Made by a program: the position numbers and the translations under genes. The notes under the pieces were generated by a model. It was not told where the DNA came from. It ran no database searches and worked only from the letters and a program-made list of their open reading frames with translations. From positions 1 through 64,000 of the forward strand of contig JACKBR010000023.1 of assembly GCA_020634495.1 (NCBI GenBank): 64,000 nt of DNA, written 5' to 3'. Positions 25,720 to 34,481 of this stretch are shown one piece after another. This stretch comes from Ardenticatenaceae bacterium (GTDB lineage: Bacteria; Chloroflexota; Anaerolineae; Promineifilales; Promineifilaceae). Numbering within the stretch: the stretch's first letter is position 1; every line of letters starts with the position of its first letter.

Positions 25720-26904
25720 CTATTTATCACGCGGCAAATAGAAGCTAAAAGTAGCCCCCTGGCCAACCTGACTTTCCACTTCAACACGGCCGTTTAGCTT
25801 CTCAACAATCTTCGCCACAATAGATAAGCCCAGACCATGCCCTTCAATCCGTGGCGTTTCTAATCGTGTAAATTGTTTAAATAAATTTTGCTGCGCATCC
25901 TGGCTTAAACCCTGCCCATTATCTTTAACCCAGAATTTTACATAATCACCCTTCAACTCGCTGCCAATTTCTATAATCGGCGGCCTGCCCCCGTATTTAA
26001 CCGCATTCGTAATGTAGTTGTACCAGACCTCCTCAACCCAGGGGCCATGCCCCATGGCAGTTGGAAAATGATCGGCCACAATGAGGGTTGTGTCGTACTC
26101 TTTTAGTCCAAATTTTAGGCGCTGAATTGCGTTGTTTACAATGAATTCCATTGGCAAAGGTCGCGGCACAACATTTTCCTTACGAATACTGGCAAAAACC
26201 AGCAGCTCATCGATGATATTGCTCATGCGACGGCCGTTCCGAGCCAAAGCCGTGATGTACTCATGTTGTTCTGAATCTGACAAGCCCATGTGCGTATCGG
26301 CCAGAGCTTCACTGTAACCAATGAGGGAGGCTAACGACCCTTTCAAATTGTGGGCAACCGTATGGGCAAACGCATCCAGCTCCTCATTTTTCAGCTTTAA
26401 GGCCCATTCGGCTTTCTTGCGCTCCGAAATATCGGTCACAAAAGCTAACCCCAGCGCGCCTACCTCTGTATTTAGAAAACTCAGACTAACCTCAACCGGA
26501 AACTCGCTGCCATCTTTCTTCTTGCCCGCCAAATCCATGGTTTGGCCCATTGGGCGAATGTGGGGTTCTTTGAAAAAATGCTCAATATGCTTGGCATGTT
26601 TGGTGAAGTATCGGTCGGGGAGAAAGATATTTAATAAATGCCCCACTACTTCATTCGACTTATAGCCAAATAGCTCTTCAGCCCGCCTGTTGATCAAGAT
26701 GATTCTGCCCCCTTGATCACAGATAATGACACCCTCCGCCAGAGATTCCAGCAAGGTACGCACGGTGACATCTCCCTGGAAAATACCTGCCGCAAAAGCG
26801 ACCTCCCTTTGCGTATTAAGCTCCTGTTCAAGCTGGATTATTTGTTGCCGCATAACGCCCAACTCAGAATCAAGCTGCTGTTTTTTATTTGTTGACTGAC
26901 TCAT
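25720..26904 (-). CDS. Cytoplasmic PAS-domain sensor histidine kinase
   Basis: A 394-residue kinase without transmembrane helices. An N-terminal coiled coil (residues 10-40) leads to a PAS domain (VRTLLESLAEGVIICDQGGRIILINRRAEELFGY). The HisKA box is LDAFAHTVAHNLKGSL with His in the second HN pair. The ATPase domain has WYNYITNAVKYG, VKDNGQGL and GHGLGLSIVAKI. H-N-L in place of the usual H-D/E-L at the phospho-site is found in phytochrome-like kinases. No response regulator is adjacent. It converges on the PadR operon. Confidence 0.9.
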   Translation of the reverse strand: MSQSTNKKQQLDSELGVMRQQIIQLEQELNTQREVAFAAGIFQGDVTVRTLLESLAEGVIICDQGGRIILINRRAEELFGYKSNEVVGHLLNIFLPDRYFTKHAKHIEHFFKEPHIRPMGQTMDLAGKKKDGSEFPVEVSLSFLNTEVGALGLAFVTDISERKKAEWALKLKNEELDAFAHTVAHNLKGSLASLIGYSEALADTHMGLSDSEQHEYITALARNGRRMSNIIDELLVFASIRKENVVPRPLPMEFIVNNAIQRLKFGLKEYDTTLIVADHFPTAMGHGPWVEEVWYNYITNAVKYGGRPPIIEIGSELKGDYVKFWVKDNGQGLSQDAQQNLFKQFTRLETPRIEGHGLGLSIVAKIVEKLNGRVEVESQVGQGATFSFYLPRDK

Positions 26905-27081
26905 ATTTACCTCAATACTATTCTCATAACGATGCTTTCAAGTTCCGCTATTTGCCAGCATACCCGATTATTTAGAAACGTCATAATCTTTTGCCTTTAA
27001 TCGCAGAGCCTGATGATGGAAATTCAAGCCCGATGGCGTATACTTGGCCTACAAAAACCAAAACCAACTGCCAGCAAGCTT

Positions 27082-28480
27082 ATGAATGTCGATACCGCAA
27101 AACTACGCCAATTTATCAACGAACATTTCGGCCCGCAGGACCTCAACGACCTGCTGTTCGATTACTTCCGTACGGTTCACGAAGATTTGACACCGGGAAT
27201 GACGAAACGGCGACATATTTCATTGCTGCTTGAACATTGCGACAGGCAGGGCAAATTCCCAGATTTACTGGCGGCGATTAAACGAGAACGCAGCTTTTTC
27301 CAACCTGACGACTACGTGCAGGGTCAAAAAGCCCCCACCGCTACCCGCCAAACACCAACCCCCATCACCCGCAACCCCCGCCAAATCTTCATCAGCCACG
27401 CCCACCAGGATGCCGAAGTAGCCCACCGGTTAGCCCATGACCTGGAAGCCCACGGCTACGACATCTGGATTGCCCCCGACAGCATACGCCCCGGTGAAAA
27501 GTGGGTCGAAGCCATCAACCGTGGCCTGGAAGAAAGCGGCATCTTTGTTCTGCTGCTCTCGCCGGATGCTGTAGCCTCCCGATGGGTGCAACTGGAAACC
27601 AACGTAGCCATCACTTACACCCATGAAGATGAAATGGCCCTTTATCCCCTAATGCTCAATGCGTGTCGCCTGCCAGCCCTTTGGCGAGCTTTTCAGCATA
27701 TTTCCCTGCGTGGTGGTTACGAGCGTGGTTTTGGGCAGCTTCTTGTTGCTTTAGAACCCATGAATTCAGAACAGACTTTTTCTGTCAATCCAGCTCTGAA
27801 AGAGTTGATAACGGCAGAAGCGATAGGCGCAAAATTGAACAGCTTTTATCACAAAAAAAGTGGTAAAGAGTTTGTCCGGGTGCCAGCGGGGGAGTTTTTG
27901 TACGGGGATGACAAGAAAAAAGTGTACCTGGACGAATTCTGGATAGCCAAAACCCCAGTAACTAACGCTGAATACGCTCGTTTCGTTGCCGAAACGAAGG
28001 CGAAATTTCCAGGATATTGGAAAAGAAGCTCTCCACCTGCTAAATTGGCCGACCATCCTGTGGTGAATGTATCCTGGCATGATGCTAAAGCGTATGCTGA
28101 GTGGTCAGGTTTGGAACTGCCAACTGAAGAGCAATGGGAAAAAGCTGCACGTGGCACAGACGGCCGAGAATATCCCTGGGGCAATGAGTGGCGCGAAAAT
28201 CATTGCAACACACGCGAAAGTGACATTGGCACAACCACAACAGTGGGACAATTTTCGCCGCAAGGGGATTCGGTGTACGGTTGTGTGGATATGGCGGGTA
28301 ATGTGTGGAATGGACGGTCAGCCTATGCTCACCACGTTCTACTCGTCGGATGGTGCGCGGCGGGTCGTGGGGCAACAAACGATTAGACGTGGGCGTGACC
28401 ATTTCCTCGACTACGATCCTGTCGACACGTTTCATGACCTTGGTTTTCGGCTGGTTGCCCCCATTGCTTCTGGTTCGTGA
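27082..28480 (+). pseudogene. EAD-TIR-FGE fusion protein, 3' end frameshifted
   Basis: Three domains are visible. Residues 1-78 are an effector-associated domain (KLRQFINEHFGPQDLNDLLF, then RHISLLLEHCDRQGKFPDLL). Residues about 95-230 are a TIR domain (RQIFISHAHQDAEVAHRLAHDL, then SRWVQLETN holding the putative NADase Glu). Residues about 265-430 are a formylglycine-generating-enzyme/C-lectin domain (RVPAGEFLYGD, VNVSWHDAKAYAEW, LPTEEQWEKAARG). The frame is lost at AGNVWNG near 28310, where one missing base would restore WEWT; MVRGGSW and LGFRLV lie in the two other frames, so at least two indels are needed. EAD-TIR proteins are linked to prokaryotic conflict systems. Start is ATG 27082 or 27013. 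A real truncation and sequence error are both possible. Confidence 0.83.
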
Positions 28481-28498
28481 TTTATTTTTATGATTTCT

Positions 28499-28533
28499 GG
28501 GACGCACCTCTAAGGTGCGTCCCACTTGTTGTT
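28499..28533 (+). terminator. Strong terminator after the TIR-FGE gene
   Basis: GGGACGCACCT (28499-28509) and AGGTGCGTCCC (28513-28523) pair perfectly around CTA. TTGTTGTTTT follows shortly after. Confidence 0.85.
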
Positions 28534-28539
28534 TTAGGA

Positions 28540-28618
28540 TTGCATTGCCTCATGTACCCGCTGTGGCGTGAAGGGAATGCGGCAGAGGCGGCTGCCGGTG
28601 GCATCGTAGACGGCCGTT
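28540..28618 (-). pseudogene. Remnant of an XdhD-like gene 3' end
   Basis: About 79 bp match 29472-29551, the 3' end of the molybdenum hydroxylase, at roughly 85% identity by eye. The reverse strand reads VYDATGSRLCRIPFTPQRVHEAM, against VYDATGTRLRRIPFTPQRVHEAM in the main copy. The homology stops at the ACGGCCGT copy beside the PIN gene. The toxin-antitoxin module therefore lies between two copies of this gene end. Confidence 0.8.
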
Positions 28619-28627
28619 GGAAGGAAA

Positions 28628-29134
28628 TTAAAAATCCAGCTCGCTCAGTGAATTTACCGGGGCATAATAGCCATTGGCCATGAGCTTTTTAAGCATCTTT
28701 TCTGCATCATCGAATGCAAGCTGTTCTTGCTTGATGAGCCTGACCAAACTGCCCAGCGTACCAGAAATGGGGATTCCCAGACGTTTTCCTGCGGCTCTTG
28801 CGGCTTTGTCATCGGTCAAAAACATCCAATTTCGTTCGTGTGCAATCGCCAGACAAGAAGCTTCGCCATGATGAAGTTTGCCTAGCTGTTTCCCGTATTG
28901 AACTCGCTCTGCCTCAGTTTGCATGGAAGTTAACTTTAACCAGCCATCTTCTGCTAGAGGGAATAGTATCCGTTCAATACTTGCGTAAAAAGTGTAGCCT
29001 TGCTCCAGACCCGTTTGAATTTCAGTAAACACTTGTTCAGAGATGTGCAGGGTAGGCCAACACAGGCGCAGCAAGTTTAACGTGCCCAGCGAGGCAAAGT
29101 TAGAAATGATGGTGGTGTTGGCAATGACGGACAT
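28628..29134 (-). CDS. DUF3368 PIN-like toxin
   Basis: A 168-residue PIN-fold protein of the DUF3368 type. It starts MSVIANTTIISNFASLG with the first acidic position changed to Asn (ANTT instead of ADTS). Glu in HHGEASCLAIA and Asp pairs in FLTDDKAAR are present. The LGIPISGTLGSLVRLIKQ segment is family-typical. PIN toxins are Mg-dependent RNases; the Asp-to-Asn change at the first site could reduce activity. Its start codon overlaps the stop of the UPF0175 gene by one base, the usual order for this type II pair. Confidence 0.88.
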   Translation of the reverse strand: MSVIANTTIISNFASLGTLNLLRLCWPTLHISEQVFTEIQTGLEQGYTFYASIERILFPLAEDGWLKLTSMQTEAERVQYGKQLGKLHHGEASCLAIAHERNWMFLTDDKAARAAGKRLGIPISGTLGSLVRLIKQEQLAFDDAEKMLKKLMANGYYAPVNSLSELDF

Positions 29135-29430
29135 TATTTTTCAGAGTGGGTAACGGCCGTTTCAATTTCAGCCATCATTTCCGCAGTTGTTTCTGAACCC
29201 AGCCGGGGTTGAATACCACGGCGTAGCAAAATCTCTTTCATTCTGTCAAAAGAAATGCCTGCTAAAGAAGCTGCTTTTGCTAACGAGATTTCATCAGTCT
29301 GATATTGGTGAACAGCCCAATCTAGCCGCAGTTGCGGCCGTTCTTGCCACAGCACACGCATCGCCTCAGAAATAGCGCTCTGCTCGTCAGGATACAATCC
29401 GGCCTTCACCAGTTCTTGTGGAGTAATCAT
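29134..29430 (-). CDS. UPF0175-family antitoxin
   Basis: A 98-residue protein: LVKAGLYPDEQSAISEAMRVL, then YQTDEISLAKAASLAGISFDRMKEILLRRGI, the UPF0175 helix-turn-helix pattern. UPF0175 proteins pair with DUF3368 PIN toxins and neutralise them while repressing the operon. The N-terminal segment resembles a ribbon-helix-helix start. The C-terminal tail should contact the toxin. It lies directly after the 3' end of the XdhD-like gene with 33 bp between. Confidence 0.88.
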   Translation of the reverse strand: MITPQELVKAGLYPDEQSAISEAMRVLWQERPQLRLDWAVHQYQTDEISLAKAASLAGISFDRMKEILLRRGIQPRLGSETTAEMMAEIETAVTHSEK

Positions 29431-29463
29431 TGTTCACCTCGAAAAGCATTATACACAACTTGA

Positions 29464-32424
29464 TTACGAGTTGTACATCGCCTCATGAACCCGCTGCGGT
29501 GTGAAGGGAATGCGGCGGAGGCGGGTGCCTGTGGCGTCGTAGACGGCGTTAGCGATGGCCGGGGCGACGCCGTCTTTGGGGATTTCGGCGATGGCTTTGG
29601 CCCCGAATGGGCCGGTTGGCTCGTTGGTTTGCACCAGGATCGCCTGCATCCAGGGCATCTCGTCGGCGCGGTAGATGTGGTAGGGGCCGAACTGGTCGTT
29701 GACCAGATTGCCCGTCGCGTCGTAGGCCATCTCTTCGCAGTGGCCGTAGCCCAGCGCCTGCACCATGCCGCCCTCCACCTGTCCGCTGGCGGTGATTGGG
29801 TTGATCGGCACGCCCGCATCCACGGCCATCACCAGCTTGGTGACGGTGACCTGGCCGGTTTCGGTGTTCACCTCCACCTCGGCAAACTGCCCGGCAAATG
29901 GCGGTGGCGAATCCATGCTGACAAAGCTGGCGGTGGCCATGATTTGCCGCTGCTGTATCCTGGTGCAGGCTGTGCAGGCCAATCGCTTCCATGCTGACGG
30001 AACGGCCGTCTGCCGCAATCGCATGTCTATTTTCCAAACGAATATCGTGCCAGCTGTCTAATTCCAGCATCAACGCGGCCCGTTCTTTGATTTGCTCGGC
30101 TACCTGTTCGGCGGCCCGTTTTACGGCCGTTCCCGAAATATACGTCGTGCTGCTGGCATAAGCCCCGTGTCAAACGGCGTCATGTCCGTGTCGCTGGAGT
30201 AGATGATGATGTCTTCCAGCGGCACGCCCAGCACCTCGGCGGCAATCTGGCTGAGCACCGTGTCCGACCCCGTGCCCAAATCCGTCGCGCCGACGAGCAC
30301 GTTAAACGAGCCGTCGTCGTTGATTTTGACCGACGCGCCGCCCATGTCCAGGCCGGGATGGCCGTGCCGTGCATGCACATCGCCGCGCCCAGGCCGCGCC
30401 GCAGATGGGGCTTGCCGGGCACTTCGTGCCAGCCGGGTTCAAACTTGCGCTCCCAGCCGATGGCTTTCATGCCCTGCTCAAAACATTCGTTCAGGCCGCA
30501 CGATTCAATCAGCGGCACGGTGATGACCGTCTCTTTTTCGCCTTCGCCCAGCAGCGGGGCGATGGGCATCAGGTCGCCCGCCTGCACCCAATTTTTGCGG
30601 CGGAACTCGATGGGATCGAGCTTCGGAGCGCGGCGGCAATTTCATCCATGAGGCATTCCAGCGAGAAAGAGCGCCTGCGGCCCGCCATAGCCGCGATACG
30701 CGCCGGGGACGGGCAAATTGGTGTAGGCAACGATGCAGTCAAACTCCCGATTTTTGCAGTTGTAGCTGCTCAGGCCGCGCAGGCCGGTGACGGTTTGCAC
30801 CGTCAGGCCGTGGGTGCCGTACGCGCCGGTGTTGGCTACGATTTTCATCTGCATCGAGTGCAGCGTGCCGTCGGCCATGACGCCCGCTTTCCAGGTGATG
30901 GTTTGCGGATGGCGGGTGCGGCTGCTGCGGAACTCCTCGCTGCGCGTCAGTTCCAGGCGCACCGGACGGCCCGTGGCAATGGTCAGATGGCCCACGATGT
31001 CCTCGATGAGCATCTCTTGCTTCACGCCAAAGCCGCCGCCGATGCGCGGCTTGATGACCCGGATGCGGCGCACGGGCAAATCGAGCAGCAGCGGGCGACC
31101 ATGCGGCGCACGTGGAACGGCACCTGGGTGCTGGTGCGAATCACCAGCCGTTCGTCGCTGTCCCACCAGCTGATGGCGATGTGCGGCTCGATGGGCGCTT
31201 GCTGCACCTGGTGCACGTAGTAGCTGTGCTCAAAGACGTGATCCGCTTCGGCAAAGCCTTGTTCCACGTCGCCCACTTCTGCCTGGATGTGGTGCACGAT
31301 GTTGCGGCTGGCGTCGTGGATTTTTTCGGTGTCGTCCTCGTCGTGGATGACGGGTGCGCCTGGTTTGATCGCTTCGTTTTCGTCGAAAACGGCCGGCACA
31401 ATTCATACTCCACCTTGATCAGCTTAAGCGCCTGTTCGGCAATCGCTTCACTTTCGGCAGCCACGGCGGCCACGCGGTCGCCCACGTAGCGCACCTTGTT
31501 GTCGAAGCTGACCTGATCGTGCGGCGGCGGGTTGGGGTAGCTTTGCCCGCCGGAGGCGTACTTGACGCGCGCTTGACGTTTTTGGTAATGGATGACGGCA
31601 TGGACGCCGGGCAGCGCTTCGCGGCTTCGCTGGCGTCGATGTCCAAAATGCGGGCGTGGGCGTGCGGGCTGGTGAGCAGCTTGGCGTACAGCATCCCGCG
31701 CAAATCAATGTCGTCCACGAAGGCGGGGTTGCCTTTGGTGAGCTTGACCGCGTCCACTTTGGTTTCTGGTTTGCCGACAACGGCCGTTTCTGGCACGCCA
31801 GAAGTGGAGCACGATGTCGGTTTGGGGTTTGTTTGGGTGGAGACTGGAGATTGGAGATTGGAGCCACCTGCGAGTTTCGGGCCGTCGTCTTCGGGGCGGG
31901 GGATATTCTGCGTAGAAAGTGGCGTCGATGATGGGCGGGCCGTCGTAGGGCGGGCATCCTCTCACCGCGCAGGTAGGCAGCAGCACGCAGGACCGCCTGG
32001 ACGGGCTTTACGTAGCCCGTCTCGCGGCACAAAACGCCGGAAAACGCTTCGCGCACTTCGGCTTCGGTGGGATTGGGGTTTTGGTCCAGCAGCGCCTTTG
32101 GCCGCCAAAATCATCGCCGGGTGCTGTAGCCAGACTGGATCGCGCCGGTTTCCACAAACGCTTTTGGATGGGATGCAGTTCGTTGACGCCGGGGTTGAGC
32201 CCTTCAACGGTCTCAATTTTGTGGCCGACAGCTTGCCCGGCCAGCATCACGTCGCTGTTTACCAACTGGCCATCGACCAAAACGGCCGCTGCTCCGGTTT
32301 GCCCATCGTGACTACCAAAGCGCACGCTAAAATAGCCCGCGCCGCGCAGGGCGGAGAGCAAGGTGTCGGTCGGTCTGGCTGATATTTCGTATGCTTTGCC
32401 GTTAATGTTTAGTGGGAGGGTCAT
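29464..32424 (-). pseudogene. XdhD-like molybdenum hydroxylase with Cys-less FeS domain, multiple frameshifts
   Basis: The whole reverse strand of this 2.96 kb encodes one protein of about 985 residues, close to E. coli XdhD. The N-terminal ferredoxin-like domain lacks its Cys ligands: RFGSHDGQTGAAAVLVDG stands where CxxxxCGxC is expected, and the second cluster motif is QSGYSTPA. This loss is shared with XdhD and is not caused by a frameshift. The large subunit follows (VGDRVAAVAAESEAIAEQAL, IKPRIGGGFGVKQEML, GAYRGYGGPQALF, VGPFGAKSIAEI-like PFGAKAIAEIPKDG). Roughly ten frame changes break it, while codon-level sequence between them stays clean. XdhD belongs to selenium-linked purine metabolism in E. 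coli; the substrate here is unknown. Confidence 0.82.
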
Positions 32425-32454
32425 TTTACGGTTCCTTACTATGGGGTGGGAAGA

Positions 32455-32520
32455 AATGATAAGTGAAAAGTAAAAAGTAGATGACCACTTTTCACTTATC
32501 ACTTTTTACTTTTCACTATT
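32455..32520. repeat. Intergenic AAGTGAAAAGT-type hairpin repeat
   Basis: Units such as ATAAGTGAAAAGTAAAAAGT on the left pair with ACTTTTTACTTTTCACT on the right. This fills the spacer between the Ser/Thr kinase and the XdhD-like gene and belongs to the same family as 12268-12334 and 60474-60565. Confidence 0.75.
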
Positions 32521-32522
32521 TT

Positions 32523-33350
32523 CTAACTCTTCTTAACAAGTTCCTTCACCGCCTGTACCAGCTCATCTACCGTCTGGTAGCGGTCTTCTGGCTTTTTGGC
32601 CAGGGCTTTGTCTAAAATGGAGTCCCAGGGTGGTTGCAGGGTGGGGATGGCGGCCTGGACGCTGGGAATAGGATTGTTGAGATGGGCCATGACGATGCTG
32701 ACGATGGAGTCGCCTTTGAAGGGCAGCTCGCCCGTCAGCATGAAAAAGAGGACGATGCCCAGGGCGTAGATGTCGGTACGGCCGTCCATCTCTTTAGCCC
32801 CCTGTATTTGTTCAGGACTCATGTATTCCACCGTGCCAATCATCACGCCCGTGCCGGTGATGCCTTTGGCAGCGGCTAAATTTTTGGCGGTGCCAAAGTC
32901 GGAGAGGAACGGTTCGTTACGGCCGTTAAACAAAATGTTGGCCGGTTTGATGTCCCGGTGCAGAATGCCCTTCTCATGCGCTTCGGCCAAAGCCGACCCA
33001 ACGCGCTCCATCACAAAGCCAACTTCATCCAGGGGCAGCGCCCCGTTTTGCAGCCGGTCTTCCAGCGTGCCGCCCGGCATGTAGCGCATGACAATGTAAG
33101 AAAGGTCTCCCTGGTGGCCAAAGTCGTAAATGGGAATCACGGCCGAATGCTCCAAAGAGGCAATTGTTTCCGCTTCTTGCTGAAAGCGGTCGTAAAAATT
33201 GGGGTCAATGTCTAGCATTTGTGCTGCCAGCACTTTAACGGCAACCTTGCGCCGGATGAGCGGATCTTCGGCCAGGAAAACGGCCGCCATGCCGCCTCTG
33301 GCAATCTCTTCAATAATTTTATAGCGGCCGATTCGTTGTGGTATGGTCAT
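32523..33350 (-). CDS. Hanks-type Ser/Thr protein kinase, catalytic domain only
   Basis: A 275-residue kinase with no membrane helix or extra sensor domain. The Gly loop is IARGGMAAVFLAED, the ATP-anchoring Lys is in KVAVKVL, the catalytic loop is HRDIKPANILF, the DFG motif is in LSDFGTAKN, and MSPEQIQG lies in the P+1 loop. All catalytic residues are present. It ends right after helix I. It is located downstream of the HAO operon terminator in the same direction; its substrate is not suggested by context. Confidence 0.93.
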   Translation of the reverse strand: MTIPQRIGRYKIIEEIARGGMAAVFLAEDPLIRRKVAVKVLAAQMLDIDPNFYDRFQQEAETIASLEHSAVIPIYDFGHQGDLSYIVMRYMPGGTLEDRLQNGALPLDEVGFVMERVGSALAEAHEKGILHRDIKPANILFNGRNEPFLSDFGTAKNLAAAKGITGTGVMIGTVEYMSPEQIQGAKEMDGRTDIYALGIVLFFMLTGELPFKGDSIVSIVMAHLNNPIPSVQAAIPTLQPPWDSILDKALAKKPEDRYQTVDELVQAVKELVKKS

Positions 33351-33454
33351 TGCTTCCCTGAAACTTTTTGCGTGGATAATAGGCGGATTTTATTCTATTG
33401 TGAGGTTGGTTTCAAATTGCGATTCGTGTAAATGGGTCACGATTCCGACAAATA

Positions 33455-33490
33455 AAAAGACTGTGGTTTGCCCACAGCCTTTTTGTCTGT
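33455..33490 (-). terminator. Bidirectional terminator after the HAO-like operon
   Basis: CTGTGG and CCACAG (33461-33466 and 33472-33477) pair around a 5-nt loop and are flanked by A-rich and T-rich runs on both sides. It follows the leftward membrane-protein gene by 24 bp. Confidence 0.8.
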
Positions 33491-33513
33491 CTTTTCGTGG
33501 AAATTTAATTCAC

Positions 33514-34419
33514 TTACTCAGTGTTTTCGATGGGAGAGAGCAGAGCCAACAACCCGACAAGCCCCATATTGCTGTAGAGCAATGGAGACAAGAAAGGCGC
33601 TCCACGCAAAAAGCGTTCTGGCACGATGGTGCTCTGGCTGGTTAGGTCGGCCTGGATGTGGAAGTAGGTACCAATCATGCCCACCACAATCAGCAAAACC
33701 ATGGCCACAATGTAAATGGTGACGTCTTCTGTGGTTAGCTGACGATTAATTGCTCCCATGCCTGCGGAAACGGCCGTGCCAAACACCCCCACCACCAGCG
33801 GCAGCCAGAGCCACGGGTTTTCCCAGGGATGGCGCGAATGATCGAAGGCGCTGCTAACCAGGGCGACCAGAATGCCGAGGCTTACCAAAAAGAAATAGGC
33901 GCGGGTTTTGCTGTATGGCATTTGCACCGTGCGGCCAAATGGTAGCTTGAGCAAGCCGCTGCCGGTTGGCGACTCTTCCCAGGCGGCGCTGATGCCCAAG
34001 ACGCCGATGCCGGCAAAGGCAAATGGGGCCAAAAATGGCGGTGCCCAAACCAAGAGATTCAGCGTTACGCGGGACCCCACCGGGGCGGTGGGCAACGTGC
34101 CGCGAACCAGGTGGAAATAAGCGCCCAGCACGCCGATGAGAATACTTGTGAGGAATACGGCCGTAGCCAGCCACGTTGCCATCTTTCTGTTGCGCAGAGC
34201 TATGAGCCCCGCAATTAGCAGCAAAACCCCGGCAATTGGCCCAAAGATAATTGGAATCCATTCCCGGAGGTGGATGGTATTGTTAAGCCCGTGAGCCAGC
34301 AGCGTATCTAGCCCCAGCATAATTTCATTAAAAGCAGCCATCAACAGCATTGCCTGATCCCTGGAAATGGGAATTCGCCGCCGCCTGGCGCTTGGAAAAA
34401 CAGTTGCTAAATAGTTCAT
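33514..34419 (-). CDS. Polytopic membrane protein, partner of the octahaem cytochrome
   Basis: A 301-residue protein with about eight transmembrane helices and no recognised cofactor motif. The best-marked stretches are IIFGPIAGVLLLIAGLIALRN, the LVWAPPFLAPFAFAGIGVLG helix and RGAPFLSPLLYSNMGLVGLLALL at the C-terminus. The repeated W/G-A-P-F-L-x-P-x-x-F/Y pattern in two helices suggests internal duplication. It follows the octahaem gene by 62 bp and is probably its membrane partner. I do not recognise the family. The ATG at 34419 was preferred over one 33 bp upstream. Confidence 0.7.
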   Translation of the reverse strand: MNYLATVFPSARRRRIPISRDQAMLLMAAFNEIMLGLDTLLAHGLNNTIHLREWIPIIFGPIAGVLLLIAGLIALRNRKMATWLATAVFLTSILIGVLGAYFHLVRGTLPTAPVGSRVTLNLLVWAPPFLAPFAFAGIGVLGISAAWEESPTGSGLLKLPFGRTVQMPYSKTRAYFFLVSLGILVALVSSAFDHSRHPWENPWLWLPLVVGVFGTAVSAGMGAINRQLTTEDVTIYIVAMVLLIVVGMIGTYFHIQADLTSQSTIVPERFLRGAPFLSPLLYSNMGLVGLLALLSPIENTE

Positions 34420-34481
34420 ATCAGTTTGCCAAAATTGGAGGAGCCAGGCCAAATAAAGCTTTATTTGGCCTGGCTATCGGT

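Noticed and set aside
30369..31220. Long frame on the plus strand within the hydroxylase region
   Set aside because: The minus strand encodes ordered molybdenum-hydroxylase motifs across this stretch; the plus frame is a shadow.
32000..32424. Cys loss in the XdhD-like FeS domain as a sequencing error
   Set aside because: The frame is continuous across the first cluster site and the substituted residues match the pattern of E. coli XdhD, which also lacks these Cys.
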